A DNA stretch of 64,000 nucleotides, taken from NCBI RefSeq assembly GCF_002906655.1, contig NZ_CP025794.1:2480001-2544000 (forward strand), given 5' to 3'. A program made the translations under genes and the position numbers. Positions within the stretch are counted from its first letter, which is position 1. Every line of letters begins with the position of its first letter. The notes under the pieces were generated by a model. It did no database searches. It had not been told where the DNA came from and worked only from the letters and a program-made list of their open reading frames with translations. Source of the stretch: Vibrio hyugaensis (GTDB taxonomy: Bacteria; Pseudomonadota; Gammaproteobacteria; Enterobacterales; Vibrionaceae). Shown one piece after another: positions 30,674-39,458 of the stretch.

Positions 30674-32589
30674 TGATTAAACTCTAGCTCCATCTGCTCT
30701 AACGTTTCTTGAGCAGACATCCATTCCATCTCTACGTCTTCAAGCTCAGATTTACTCGACGCTTGAAGTGCCAACACTTCATTAAGTTTAGCCTTGTTTT
30801 CTGCTTCATACAGAGAGTTATCCGATAATTGCTCTTCTGCTGATGCCAATGCTTCGCCTAACTTATCCATTTTATTTTCTAACTGTGTCAGGGTTTTGCG
30901 AATTGGCGCTGTCTGTTTGCGAAATTCTGCGTCACGTCGCTTCTGCTCTTTTTTTGCCGCAGCGCTGTTGTTGTTGTCTTTCTCTGGTTGTGCCGCTTGT
31001 GCTTCTTTACGCTCGGCTCTTTGTTGCTCTGTTAGCCACTTGTAGTAGTCATTGAGGTCACCATCAAATGGTGCGACTTGGCGGTCATGTACCAGATACA
31101 AGTCGTCCGTTGTTGCGCGCAGCAAGTAACGGTCGTGCGAAACAATGACCATCGCACCTTCAAAGGTTTGCAGTGCCATGGTCAATGCTTGGCGCATGTC
31201 CAAATCTAGGTGGTTGGTTGGTTCATCGAGTAGCAATAGGTTGGGTTTTTGCCACACAACTAATGCCAATACTAAACGCGCTTTTTCACCTCCAGAGAAC
31301 GGTGCGACTTTTTCCAGTGCTTTATCACCTTGGAAGCCAAAGCTACCTAAGTAATCACGCAGTTGTTGTTCAGTTTGGTCTGGTGCAATCTGCATCATGT
31401 GTTGTAGCGGCGTTTCTTCTGGGTGCAGTGTTTCTAGTTGGTGCTGTGCGAAGTAACCGATCTTCACGCCTTGTGAGTATGTGAGATCGCCGCCTTGCGC
31501 TTTTAGCTCACCAGACAACAGTTTGATCAAGGTTGATTTACCTGCGCCGTTACGACCAAGTAGACCAATACGACTGCCTGGGACCAGATTCAAGCGGATC
31601 TTTTCTAAGATCAGGTTGTCACCGTAACCTGCCGATACCTCATCCATCATCATGATTGGGTTTGGCAAAGCCGCTGGCTCGCGGAATTGAAAGTTAAACG
31701 GGTTATCGAACTGTGCTGGCAGCACTTTTTCCATACGTTCTAGAGCCTTGATGCGGCTTTGTGCTTGGCGGGCTTTAGATGCTTTGTAACGGAAGCGGTC
31801 GATGTAGCTTTGCATGTGCGACATCTGTTTCTGTTGCTTCTCGAACATGGCTTGTTGCAACACCATTTTTTGTGCGCGCTGATTTTCAAACGATGAGTAG
31901 TTGCCCGTGTATTCGTTTAGCTGCTGGTTTTCGATGTGAATAATACGACCAACAATTGGGTCCAAAAAGTCACGGTCGTGCGAGATAAGAACCAATGTGC
32001 CTGGATAGTTTTGCAACCAACGTTCCAGCCACATTACTGCATCTAAGTCCAAGTGGTTGGTTGGTTCGTCAAGCAACAGTAGGTCTGAACGACACAATAG
32101 CGCTTGAGCCAAGTTGAGGCGCATACGCCAGCCACCTGAGAACTGAGTCAGATTCCAGCTCATTTGTTCTTGGCTAAAGCCCAGACCGTCAAGCAGTTCG
32201 GCAGCGCGCGCGCGAATACTGTAACCACCAATGGTTTCAATTTTTCCGTGGATCTCTGCAACCAACGTACCGTTGTCTTTTTCTTCGGCAATCATCAGTT
32301 GTTGCTCAAGACCACGAAACTCTCGATCACCATCAATGACGTATTCAATTGCGCTGCGGTCTAGTGCGGGAGTTTCCTGCGCTACCCATGCCAATTCCCA
32401 ATGTTGCGGCTGACTGAATGAGCCAGCATCAATCGACAATTCGTCTTTCAGGAGTGCGAATAGAGTCGATTTACCGCAACCGTTTTTACCAACCAGTCCC
32501 ACTTTGTCGCCTGGGTGAATGGTTGCAGAAGCTTGGTCTAAAAGAGGTTTACCGCCACGCAGTAACTGAATATCAGAAAAGGTAATCAT
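30670..32589 (-). CDS. yheS: ABC-F family ATPase YheS
   Basis: ABC-F proteins are soluble ribosome-associated ATPases that relieve translation stalls. The 639-residue protein has two ABC domains with Walker A GLVGKNGCGKST and GLLGRNGAGKST, signatures FSGGWRMR and FSGGEKAR, and two copies of LLLDEPTNHLDLD. Between them lies the P-site tRNA interaction linker (SYIDRFRYKASKARQAQSRIK), and the C-terminus is a charged coiled coil. No membrane segment is present. It is the first gene of the minus-strand run. Confidence 0.96.
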   Translation of the reverse strand: MITFSDIQLLRGGKPLLDQASATIHPGDKVGLVGKNGCGKSTLFALLKDELSIDAGSFSQPQHWELAWVAQETPALDRSAIEYVIDGDREFRGLEQQLMIAEEKDNGTLVAEIHGKIETIGGYSIRARAAELLDGLGFSQEQMSWNLTQFSGGWRMRLNLAQALLCRSDLLLLDEPTNHLDLDAVMWLERWLQNYPGTLVLISHDRDFLDPIVGRIIHIENQQLNEYTGNYSSFENQRAQKMVLQQAMFEKQQKQMSHMQSYIDRFRYKASKARQAQSRIKALERMEKVLPAQFDNPFNFQFREPAALPNPIMMMDEVSAGYGDNLILEKIRLNLVPGSRIGLLGRNGAGKSTLIKLLSGELKAQGGDLTYSQGVKIGYFAQHQLETLHPEETPLQHMMQIAPDQTEQQLRDYLGSFGFQGDKALEKVAPFSGGEKARLVLALVVWQKPNLLLLDEPTNHLDLDMRQALTMALQTFEGAMVIVSHDRYLLRATTDDLYLVHDRQVAPFDGDLNDYYKWLTEQQRAERKEAQAAQPEKDNNNSAAAKKEQKRRDAEFRKQTAPIRKTLTQLENKMDKLGEALASAEEQLSDNSLYEAENKAKLNEVLALQASSKSELEDVEMEWMSAQETLEQMELEFNQ

Positions 32590-32766
32590 AGGGCTTTAGT
32601 TCACTTTGCGCAGCGCGCGTTTCTTCGTCATTTATCTCGCGGTGAATAGTAGGGCTATTGGCGGGAAAAGTCGATCTCTGACCTTTAATTGCATTATGCT
32701 ATACAAAAAAGTATAACAAACTGATAACGATAATTTTCCCTGAGAAATTAAAACAAGGACGACCAT

Positions 32767-33354
32767 TTGGCTGTTGCAGCGTCTTATCCCCCAAGAGTTC
32801 TGGTGATTTATGCTCACCCTGAGCCGCAAAACTCCATTGCCAATCAAGTGATGATAAAAAAAATTCAATCACTTGATCACGTCACTGTGCATGATCTTTA
32901 TGGTGCGTATCCTGATTTCTTTATTGATGTGAATTACGAACACGACCTGTTGATGACGCACGATGTGATCGTTTTTCATCATCCCCTCTATATGTATTCT
33001 TGCCCTGCGCTACTAAAAGAGTGGTTAGATCGCGTGCTAGGTAAAGGGTTTGCGTTTGGCGATGGCTGTGCACTTGAAGGTAAATATTGGCGTAGTGTTA
33101 TCACCACGGGAGGCAAAGAAGATGCCTTTAGCCCACTTGGGTATAACAAATATCCATTAGAACAGATTTTACAACCTTTCGAGTTAACCGCTGCTCTTTG
33201 TCAAATGCACTGGATGGAACCTCTGGTGTTGTACTGGTCACGTAATGTCTCGGATATTGAGCGTTATCAGCATGCGGAACAATATCGTCAATGGCTGAAC
33301 AACCCTTTGAATGAGTGGGGAGTACAAGGAGGTCATCATGGCGATAACCAGTGA
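32767..33354 (+). CDS. kefG: Glutathione-regulated K+ efflux ancillary flavoprotein KefG
   Basis: KefG is the NAD(P)H:quinone-type flavodoxin fold subunit required for full activity of KefB. The 195-residue product has [48 protein letters not shown] and the ITTGG segment. The start is a TTG with AAGGA seven bases upstream (32755-32759). It overlaps kefB by 17 bp. The divergent spacer to yheS has a small palindrome TATAC-A6-GTATA (32700-32715). Confidence 0.9.
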   Translation: MAVAASYPPRVLVIYAHPEPQNSIANQVMIKKIQSLDHVTVHDLYGAYPDFFIDVNYEHDLLMTHDVIVFHHPLYMYSCPALLKEWLDRVLGKGFAFGDGCALEGKYWRSVITTGGKEDAFSPLGYNKYPLEQILQPFELTAALCQMHWMEPLVLYWSRNVSDIERYQHAEQYRQWLNNPLNEWGVQGGHHGDNQ

Positions 33355-35134
33355 GTTTCTTCAAAGCAGCGTGGTATTCCTTTCTGCTGCCGTCGTAGCA
33401 GTGCCGATTGCTCAGCGACTTGGTTTGGGCTCCGTGCTTGGCTACCTGATTGCTGGTGTTTTAATTGGTCCTTGGGGACTGGGTTTGATCAGCGATGTGG
33501 ATGCGATTCTCCACTTTGCTGAACTTGGGGTGGTGTTGCTGCTGTTCTTAATTGGCTTGGAGTTAAACCCCAAAAAACTATGGCAAATGCGTGGACCAAT
33601 ACTTGGACTTGGGGGGGCTCAAGTCATTGTGACGACTGCCGTGATTGGCAGCATCGTCAGCCTGTTTGGTTTGAGCATGCAAGTGAGCTTAGTGATCGGC
33701 ATGGGATTAGCACTCTCATCCACCGCGATTGCACTTAAAGTGATAGAAGAGCAAGGACAAGCCGGAACGGAAACCGGACAATCGGGCTTTGCGGTACTGT
33801 TATTCCAAGATATTGCTGTAATCCCAATGCTTGCCATGTTGCCATTACTCGCTGGTGGCACCAGTGGCGGTGATTGGCTGGATGCCTTGTGGGTGTTAGC
33901 CTCGGTGATCGGTTTATTGATAGGTGGTCACTTTTTACTGCGCCCTTTATTTCGTTTTGTCGTGATGAGTGGTGTGCGTGAACTTTTCACCGTTGCTGCT
34001 CTTCTAGTGGTACTTGGCATCTCTGTTGCGATGCAAAAGCTGGGGCTGTCGATGGCACTCGGTACTTTCTTAGCGGGCGTATTGCTGGCGGAAAGTGAAT
34101 ATCGTCATGAGCTGGAAATCGCGATAGAACCTTTTAAAGGTCTGCTACTTGGCTTGTTCTTTATCGCTGTTGGTATGGCGGTGAATTTGGGCTTATTAGC
34201 ACTTCAACCGTTTGCGATTATTAGTGCCGTGATTGCCCTTGTTGTAGTTAAAGGCTTGGTGCTCTACGTTCTGGCGCGTACCGCCCGAGTTCGCGCAAAG
34301 TCGCGTAGTCGTATGGCGGCGATTTTGAGCCAAGGTGGTGAGTTTGCGTTTGTGATTTTCACCGCGGCAAGCCAAGAAGGGATCTTAACCAAAGAGCAAG
34401 TTTCCTTCTTATTGGTTGTGGTGAGTTTGTCGATGGTGACAACACCACTGCTGCTCATGGGGCAGAAAAAATGGTTCGCTCATACGCTGAACCAAGAAGA
34501 AGAGAGCGTGGCCAGCAATGTTGTTGATCGTCGACCACGAGTGATCATCGCAGGTTTTGGTCGTTTTGGTCAGATTGTTGGACGCTTGATGTATGCCAAC
34601 AAGATCAAAGTAACGGTGCTAGAAAGTGACGCGAGCCAAATCCACTTGCTGCGTAAATACGGCTATAAAGTGTTTTACGGTGATGCGACTCAGATTGATT
34701 TGTTACGTGCCGCAGGTGCGGATAAAGCTGAAGCCTTAGTGATCTGTACGGATTCACCTGACGAAGTGATGGCGATTGTCGACATTTGTCGTGAGTACTT
34801 CCCGAATTTGAAGATCCTTGCGCGTGCACGCAGCCGTGTGGAAGCTTATCAGTTAATGAATCACGGTGTGCAAAACTACTCGCGTGAAACCTTTTTGGGC
34901 GCATTAGATCTAGGTCGCCAAGCGCTCGTAGAACTAGGCATGCATCCGTATCAAGCAAAGCGGGCAGAAGCACATTTTCGTAAACTAGATAATGCTATGC
35001 TCAAAGACTTACTGCCTCAGCATAATGAGGATAAAGAACTTGCTCAACGCTCGAAAGAGGCACGCAAAGAACTAGAAGAAATCTTCGGTCGCGAAATGGA
35101 AAGCGATCAACAGTCGCCAAATCATTGGAAGTAG
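33338..35134 (+). CDS. kefB: Glutathione-regulated potassium/proton antiporter KefB
   Basis: An inner-membrane CPA2 exchanger that opens on exposure to electrophiles and acidifies the cytoplasm for protection. The 598-residue protein has about 12-13 membrane helices (residues 5-380), with [20 protein letters not shown] and the conserved [15 protein letters not shown], then a cytoplasmic RCK domain (from about 404, [19 protein letters not shown]). The frame opens at 33311, but the ATG at 33338 has a strong AAGGAGG upstream and the family N-terminus, so I chose it. Confidence 0.95.
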   Translation: MAITSEFLQSSVVFLSAAVVAVPIAQRLGLGSVLGYLIAGVLIGPWGLGLISDVDAILHFAELGVVLLLFLIGLELNPKKLWQMRGPILGLGGAQVIVTTAVIGSIVSLFGLSMQVSLVIGMGLALSSTAIALKVIEEQGQAGTETGQSGFAVLLFQDIAVIPMLAMLPLLAGGTSGGDWLDALWVLASVIGLLIGGHFLLRPLFRFVVMSGVRELFTVAALLVVLGISVAMQKLGLSMALGTFLAGVLLAESEYRHELEIAIEPFKGLLLGLFFIAVGMAVNLGLLALQPFAIISAVIALVVVKGLVLYVLARTARVRAKSRSRMAAILSQGGEFAFVIFTAASQEGILTKEQVSFLLVVVSLSMVTTPLLLMGQKKWFAHTLNQEEESVASNVVDRRPRVIIAGFGRFGQIVGRLMYANKIKVTVLESDASQIHLLRKYGYKVFYGDATQIDLLRAAGADKAEALVICTDSPDEVMAIVDICREYFPNLKILARARSRVEAYQLMNHGVQNYSRETFLGALDLGRQALVELGMHPYQAKRAEAHFRKLDNAMLKDLLPQHNEDKELAQRSKEARKELEEIFGREMESDQQSPNHWK

Positions 35135-35169
35135 TACCCGCACGGTATTAAGCGGGAAAAGGAACAAAA

Positions 35170-35370
35170 GTGAAAGCCAAGAAACGTTTTATCGCGGGTG
35201 CAAGCTGCCCGCAGTGTAGCCAGCAAGATACGTTGCGCTGGTGGATTGAGAACAATATCGAGTTAGTTGAATGTGTAGATTGTGATTACACCGAGCAGCG
35301 TAAACCGCAATCTGTAGAAAAAAATAAACACTCAGAACAAGAAATGATCGGGATTTTTAAGCCTGAGTAA
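35170..35370 (+). CDS. yheV: YheV family zinc-ribbon protein
   Basis: A 66-residue protein with two CxxC pairs at residues 13/16 and 35/38 (SCPQC, ECVDC), a probable zinc ribbon. The start is GTG with a GGAACAAAA upstream sequence. It lies between kefB and slyD, as in E. coli. The function is unknown. Confidence 0.88.
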   Translation: MKAKKRFIAGASCPQCSQQDTLRWWIENNIELVECVDCDYTEQRKPQSVEKNKHSEQEMIGIFKPE

Positions 35371-35412
35371 TTGAACTTCGTTAATTGATCCCCATAATAC
35401 TACCATCTCGGT

Positions 35413-35435
35413 ACTTAACCCCATTTTGGTTAAGT
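35413..35435 (+). other. slyD leader inverted repeat
   Basis: ACTTAACC / GGTTAAGT separated by 7 bases, 24 bp before the slyD ATG. It could be an operator or a leader hairpin; it leaves the GGAG at 35450 free. Confidence 0.5.
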
Positions 35436-35458
35436 CAGTTAATCTCCCTGGAGTTAGT

Positions 35459-36034
35459 ATGAAAATTGAAAAGAACGTTGTTGCAAGCCTTGCATACAAA
35501 GTAATGATGGAAGACGGTGTTGTTGTTGATCAATCAACAGCTGACGCGCCTCTTGATTACCTACACGGTCACAACAACCTAATCACTGGTCTTGAGAAAG
35601 AGCTAGAAGGTAAAGTGGCTGGCGACAAGTTTTCAGTAACAGTAGCTCCTGAAGATGCTTACGGCGATCACAACGACGCTCTAGTACAGCGCGTTCCTGC
35701 TGACGTATTCCAAGGCGTTGAGCAAATCGAAGTTGGCATGCGTTTCCTAGCAGACACTGACCAAGGTCCAATCCCTGTAGAAGTGACTGAAGTAGATGGC
35801 GACGAAGTTGTTGTAGACGGCAACCACATGCTAGCTGGCCAAACACTAACTTTCGAAGTTGAAGTTATGGCAACGCGTGAAGCAACAGCTGAAGAGATCG
35901 AACACGGCCACATCCACCAAGGTGGCGGTTGTTGTGGCGGTCACGACCACGATCACGAAGGCGGCTGCTGCGGTGGCGAAGAAAAAGCTGACGACCACGA
36001 ATGCTGTGGCGGCGGCGGTTGCGGTTCTCACTAA
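35459..36034 (+). CDS. slyD: FKBP-type peptidyl-prolyl isomerase and metallochaperone SlyD
   Basis: SlyD is a cytoplasmic prolyl isomerase and chaperone that also delivers nickel. The 191-residue product has the FKBP core interrupted by the IF domain (YKVMMEDGVVVDQS, PLDYLHGHNNLITGLEKEL, VAPEDAYGDHNDALVQRVP) and a C-terminal metal-binding tail of about 40 residues that is almost only Gly, Cys, His, Asp and Glu, with five CC or CGG clusters. I chose the ATG at 35459 because the conserved MKIEKN start is there and GGAG stands before it; the open frame begins earlier at 35426. Confidence 0.95.
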   Translation: MKIEKNVVASLAYKVMMEDGVVVDQSTADAPLDYLHGHNNLITGLEKELEGKVAGDKFSVTVAPEDAYGDHNDALVQRVPADVFQGVEQIEVGMRFLADTDQGPIPVEVTEVDGDEVVVDGNHMLAGQTLTFEVEVMATREATAEEIEHGHIHQGGGCCGGHDHDHEGGCCGGEEKADDHECCGGGGCGSH

Positions 36035-36048
36035 TCGCACGCTCTTTC

Positions 36049-36068
36049 TCTAGATAGCACTATCTAGA
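36049..36068. other. Short palindrome after slyD
   Basis: Perfect 9-2-9 palindrome TCTAGATAG-CA-CTATCTAGA, just before the slyD terminator. Possible hairpin or protein-binding site. Confidence 0.5.
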
Positions 36069-36078
36069 ACAAGCTTTG

Positions 36079-36116
36079 AAAAGCGCAAGTTGAGGTTTCA
36101 ACTTGCGCTTTTTGTT
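36079..36116 (+). terminator. slyD terminator
   Basis: 15-bp stem from AAAAGCGCAAGTTGA (36079-36093) to its complement (36098-36112), then TTGTTT. Confidence 0.9.
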
Positions 36117-36154
36117 TATCTGGGGTGTAGTGCAAATCATACAAGGAATAACAG

Positions 36155-37108
36155 TTGGACAAAGCGATGACGAAACCTTTCTCGATTGCCATTCACGGTG
36201 GTGCAGGTACCATTTTGCGGGCACAGATGAGCGATGAACTGCAACAATCCATTTTGGCGGATTTAGAAGTTGCGGTGAAAGCGGGTCATCAAATCTTAGC
36301 AAAAGGTGGTGAAGCCTTAGATGCGGTCGTTGCTGCGGTAAAAGTGCTAGAAGACTCCCCTAATTTCAATGCAGGCAAAGGCTCGGTTCTTACTCATACT
36401 GAAATGGTAGAAATGGACGCCTCTGTAATGGATGGTAGAAACCAAGCGGCAGGTGCTGTTGCCGGTGTTCGTCATATTAAGAACCCCATTGAGCTCGCTC
36501 GTGATGTAATGAAAAACAGCAACCATGTGCTGTTAGTCGGCGAGGGCGCTGAGAAATTTGCTTTCGAACAAGGCCACGAGTACACCGAGCAAGATTACTT
36601 CTTCACTGATCGTCGCTATGAACAACTGATTTCTATGCGTGAGAAAGGCTTGTTTGCTCTTTCCGAGTCCCGTTACCCAGATGACCGTAAACACGGTACG
36701 GTTGGTGCGGTTGCATTGGACCAACAAGGCAACTTAGCGGCAGCAACCAGCACTGGCGGTGTGACCAACAAGAAATACGGTCGCGTGGGAGATTCCGCTC
36801 TGATTGGGTGCGGCACGGTGGCAGAGAATGGTGTTGTTGCGGTTTCCACTACAGGTGTCGGCGAGTTCTTTATCCGTAAACGAGTGGCGGAAGATGTCGC
36901 AGCGCGCATGCGTTATTTGCAAGAAAACGTCCACACTGCTTGTGAACATATCATCCAAGGTGAACTTAAAGAGATGGGCGGAGAGGGCGGTCTAATTGCC
37001 ATCGATGCACAAGGTGAGTTGCACTTTGCGATGAACAGTTCTGGTATGTATCGAGCAGGGATCAACACTCAAGGTGAGTTGAGCGTAAACATTTACTCTG
37101 ACGAGTAG
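36155..37108 (+). CDS. iaaA: Isoaspartyl peptidase / plant-type L-asparaginase
   Basis: An Ntn hydrolase that cleaves isoaspartyl dipeptides and L-asparagine after self-cleavage. The 317-residue precursor has FSIAIHGGAGTI at the start, NAGKGSVLTHTE, MDASVMDG, and the autoproteolysis site GTVGAVALD with catalytic Thr at about residue 181, followed by ATSTGGVTNKKYGRVGDSALIG. The start is TTG at 36155, preceded by AAGGA with seven bases between; an ATG at 36167 is possible but has no good ribosome-binding site. It is a Vibrio insertion into the slyD-slyX order of E. coli. Confidence 0.9.
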   Translation: MDKAMTKPFSIAIHGGAGTILRAQMSDELQQSILADLEVAVKAGHQILAKGGEALDAVVAAVKVLEDSPNFNAGKGSVLTHTEMVEMDASVMDGRNQAAGAVAGVRHIKNPIELARDVMKNSNHVLLVGEGAEKFAFEQGHEYTEQDYFFTDRRYEQLISMREKGLFALSESRYPDDRKHGTVGAVALDQQGNLAAATSTGGVTNKKYGRVGDSALIGCGTVAENGVVAVSTTGVGEFFIRKRVAEDVAARMRYLQENVHTACEHIIQGELKEMGGEGGLIAIDAQGELHFAMNSSGMYRAGINTQGELSVNIYSDE

Positions 37109-37129
37109 CGATTCGCTTTCTTAAAGACA

Positions 37130-37159
37130 ACAAAGCCCAGATAAGAGTCTGGGCTTTGT
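37130..37159. terminator. Bidirectional terminator between iaaA and slyX
   Basis: Stem ACAAAGCCCAGA / TCTGGGCTTTGT with a 6-base loop between convergent genes. Confidence 0.85.
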
Positions 37160-37188
37160 GTTATTTACTGCACTAGGATTCGGATGAA

Positions 37189-37416
37189 TCAGTAGTGCGG
37201 TGGTGGTGTTTCTTCTGATGGATCGGCCAAATTCGACGAATCCATATTCTTCACTTTACCTACCACGTATTTCATCTGATCGAGCATCTTGGTGATTTGC
37301 AGTTGCTGCTGTGACAAGGCACCGTTCAGATCTTCAATCGTCTGTTCTTGGAACGCAAGCTGACACTCTAAGTCATTAATGCGAGCTTCCAATTGCTGAA
37401 TAAGTTTTTCTGTCAT
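37189..37416 (-). CDS. slyX: SlyX family protein
   Basis: A 75-residue coiled-coil protein (EKLIQQLEARINDLECQLAF, QEQTIEDLNGALSQQQLQI) ending in ETPPPHY, the family C-terminus. The start ATG overlaps the TGA stop of the WD40 gene (ATGA), which decides it over a TTG seven codons upstream. The function is unknown; the gene is near slyD only by conserved synteny. Confidence 0.92.
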   Translation of the reverse strand: MTEKLIQQLEARINDLECQLAFQEQTIEDLNGALSQQQLQITKMLDQMKYVVGKVKNMDSSNLADPSEETPPPHY

Positions 37417-38399
37417 GATCCGTTCTCTAGCTGCCAAGCTTGGGCAATGCCCGCAGAAGTGGCAGTAATTATACGTTGCTTGGAATCAAAGGCTGCATCA
37501 TACACGACCGCACGAGGAGGGCGAGTATCTTTTTTCGGCTCGACTTCAAATCTATCCACTCGTTTACCTGTGTGAGTATCCCAAACCATCACGCGTCCTG
37601 AAGGCGTTCCTGTAACTAATAAGCTGCCATCGTCTGAGAATCTAGCCGTGGAGAAGATCAACTGACGAGACCAACTGCTTAGCTGTGTCACTTCTTCTCC
37701 AGTTTCTAAGTCCCAGATGATGGCTTGATTACCGCCATCGGACGTCATGGCCAGTTTCCCATCACGTTGAAGCGCGACTCTTACCACGCGTTGTTCGTGT
37801 TCAAAGCTGTGCAGTACTTGGCCTGTTTCGGTATCCCACAGATACGCTTTGTAGTCATTACCACCCGTTAAGGCGAAGCGGCCATTGGGCGAGATAGCGA
37901 CAGAATTGACTTTTTCTTGGTGCGCAAGGAACTCTAGCCGACGACCAGTGACTAAGTTGACGTGAATTGCTTTACCGTTGGACAGGCCAAGTAATACCTG
38001 TTCACCGTTACTGGTGATATCAACGTCTCGAATCAGCGCGTCATCAATAGACCATAGCCCTTCGGCTTGGGTCCATCCGAGATCCCATACTGCGAAGTTC
38101 ATTTGGCTTGCAGTGACGGCATAGCGGCCATTGTCCGAAATGCGAATATGGGAGACCACATTGGCGGCTTGATCGAGTTCACCCAGCTTTGCGAGTTGTT
38201 TGTTTTGCTCCAAATCCCAAAGAACCAACTGGTGCTCTTTGGAGTACAGCAGTGCGAATCGGCCATCTCGACTGAGCGCAAAGCTGGTGGAACCTTGTGG
38301 TTCGAGTGACCAACGTTGAACGTCATGATCGGTAAAAAAGCATCCATTTAACGTGGTGATGACAATTAAATATAGGAATAAATGAGAAATTCTTTGCAT
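37413..38399 (-). CDS. WD40/beta-propeller lipoprotein
   Basis: A 328-residue protein with an N-terminal lipoprotein signal (MQRISHLFLYLIVITTLNGC, lipidated Cys20; Asn before Gly is less usual) and about seven WD40-like units, e.g. HQEKVNSVAISPNGRFALTG followed by YKAYLWDTETG. Such propellers are scaffolds for protein contacts; the partner is unknown, probably at the outer membrane. I chose this ATG since the signal sequence begins there; the frame extends 73 codons upstream across the fkpA promoter region without family features. Translationally coupled to slyX. Confidence 0.85.
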   Translation of the reverse strand: MQRISHLFLYLIVITTLNGCFFTDHDVQRWSLEPQGSTSFALSRDGRFALLYSKEHQLVLWDLEQNKQLAKLGELDQAANVVSHIRISDNGRYAVTASQMNFAVWDLGWTQAEGLWSIDDALIRDVDITSNGEQVLLGLSNGKAIHVNLVTGRRLEFLAHQEKVNSVAISPNGRFALTGGNDYKAYLWDTETGQVLHSFEHEQRVVRVALQRDGKLAMTSDGGNQAIIWDLETGEEVTQLSSWSRQLIFSTARFSDDGSLLVTGTPSGRVMVWDTHTGKRVDRFEVEPKKDTRPPRAVVYDAAFDSKQRIITATSAGIAQAWQLENGS

Positions 38400-38527
38400 C
38401 ACATCTAATAATCCGGTTTGTGTCTTAAGACATATAGCTAGTATATTGGTATAACGATTGTCTTCACTAGTCTCATCGAAGATTTGTGCACAACAACCAG
38501 TGGCTAAGCCATTATTGGGAGAATTTA

Positions 38528-39310
38528 ATGAAATCAGTTTTAAAAGTGTCGCTACTTGCTGCAACAGTAATGCTAGCGGTAGGTTGTCAAAAAGAAGAAA
38601 CAAAACCAGAAGCAGCACCTCAAGCAGAACAAGTTCAAGCAGAAACTGGTAAAGCAGTTCACTTTAAAACCGACGATGACAAAGCGGCATACGCGATCGG
38701 TGTTTCATTTGCTAACTACCTAAGCACGAGTATCGATAAGCCAAGCGAAATCGGTATCGACCTAAACAAAGACCTAGTTCTTAAAGGTATCGAAGACGTA
38801 TTCAAAGACAAAGCTGCGCTAAACGAGGAGGAAACTCGTGCCGCTCTAGAGTCTCTAGATAAGCGTGTTGCTGAGAAGATGCAAAAGCAAGCCGCTGAAA
38901 AAGCGGCTGAAGCGAAGAAAGCAGGTGATGACTTCCGTGCTGAGTTCGAAAAGCAAGAAGGCGTAGTTAAGACAGATTCTGGCCTACTTTACCAAGTAAT
39001 CACGCCTGCTGAAGGTGAGAAGCCAAAAGATACTGATACGGTTCAGGTACACTACAAAGGTACTCTGATCGACGGTACTCAGTTCGACAGTTCTTACGAT
39101 CGTGGTGAGCCAGCAACGTTCCCACTAAACCGCGTTATCCCTGGTTGGACTGAAGGTGTTCAGCTAATGCCTGTAGGCTCTAAGTTCAAATTTGTTATCC
39201 CGCCAGAGCTAGCATACGGTGATCAAGACACACCAAGCATCCCAGCTAACTCAACGCTTGTATTCGAAGTTGAACTACTAAAAGTTGAGAACGATCAAGC
39301 TGCTAAGTAA
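38528..39310 (+). CDS. fkpA: FKBP-type peptidyl-prolyl isomerase FkpA (lipoprotein form)
   Basis: FkpA is an envelope prolyl isomerase and chaperone. The 260-residue product has a signal with lipobox LAVGC (Cys at about residue 20), a low-complexity Glu/Ala/Gln spacer, an N-terminal dimerisation domain (AYAIGVSFANYLS) and a C-terminal FKBP domain (TDTVQVHYKGTLIDGTQFDS, GWTEGVQLMPVGSKFKFVIP, YGDQDTPSIPANSTLVFEVELL). E. coli FkpA is soluble; here the lipobox suggests a membrane anchor. Its terminator has been split by an insertion sequence. Confidence 0.94.
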   Translation: MKSVLKVSLLAATVMLAVGCQKEETKPEAAPQAEQVQAETGKAVHFKTDDDKAAYAIGVSFANYLSTSIDKPSEIGIDLNKDLVLKGIEDVFKDKAALNEEETRAALESLDKRVAEKMQKQAAEKAAEAKKAGDDFRAEFEKQEGVVKTDSGLLYQVITPAEGEKPKDTDTVQVHYKGTLIDGTQFDSSYDRGEPATFPLNRVIPGWTEGVQLMPVGSKFKFVIPPELAYGDQDTPSIPANSTLVFEVELLKVENDQAAK

Positions 39311-39333
39311 TAACAGACAGCGATAACTCGATG

Positions 39334-39352
39334 AAAAAAGGCCCGTTTTACG
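39334..39352 (+). terminator. Left arm of the fkpA terminator, broken by insertion
   Basis: AAAAAAGGCCCG remains here, while the matching arm CGGGCCTTTTTT lies at 40865-40876, on the far side of the insertion sequence. Without the element the two arms form a strong terminator with loop TTTTA. Confidence 0.85.
39344..39352. repeat. Left target-site duplication of the insertion sequence
   Basis: CGTTTTACG, repeated exactly at 40858-40866. Nine bp is the duplication length of IS50/Tn5. Confidence 0.95.
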
Positions 39353-39368
39353 CTGTCTCTTATACACA

Positions 39369-39402
39369 AATCCCCAAGCTTGTAGCTTGGGGATTTTTTT
39401 TG
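39369..39402 (+). terminator. Intrinsic terminator inside the IS left end
   Basis: 12-bp stem AATCCCCAAGCT / AGCTTGGGGATT with loop TGT, followed by eight T. It should stop read-in transcription from fkpA. Confidence 0.9.
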
Positions 39403-39458
39403 AACTCTTTCACGTGTGTGTGATCTGATCACTTAGTAATCCTTACTGAAACACTAAG

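Noticed and set aside
32700..32715. Operator-like palindrome TATAC-A6-GTATA between yheS and kefG
   Set aside because: Only 5-bp arms in AT-rich promoter DNA; such matches are expected by chance.
39353..39371. Sequencing adapter contamination
   Set aside because: The sequence resembles the tagmentation adapter, but a matching right end, exact 9-bp duplications and an intact transposase show a real insertion sequence.
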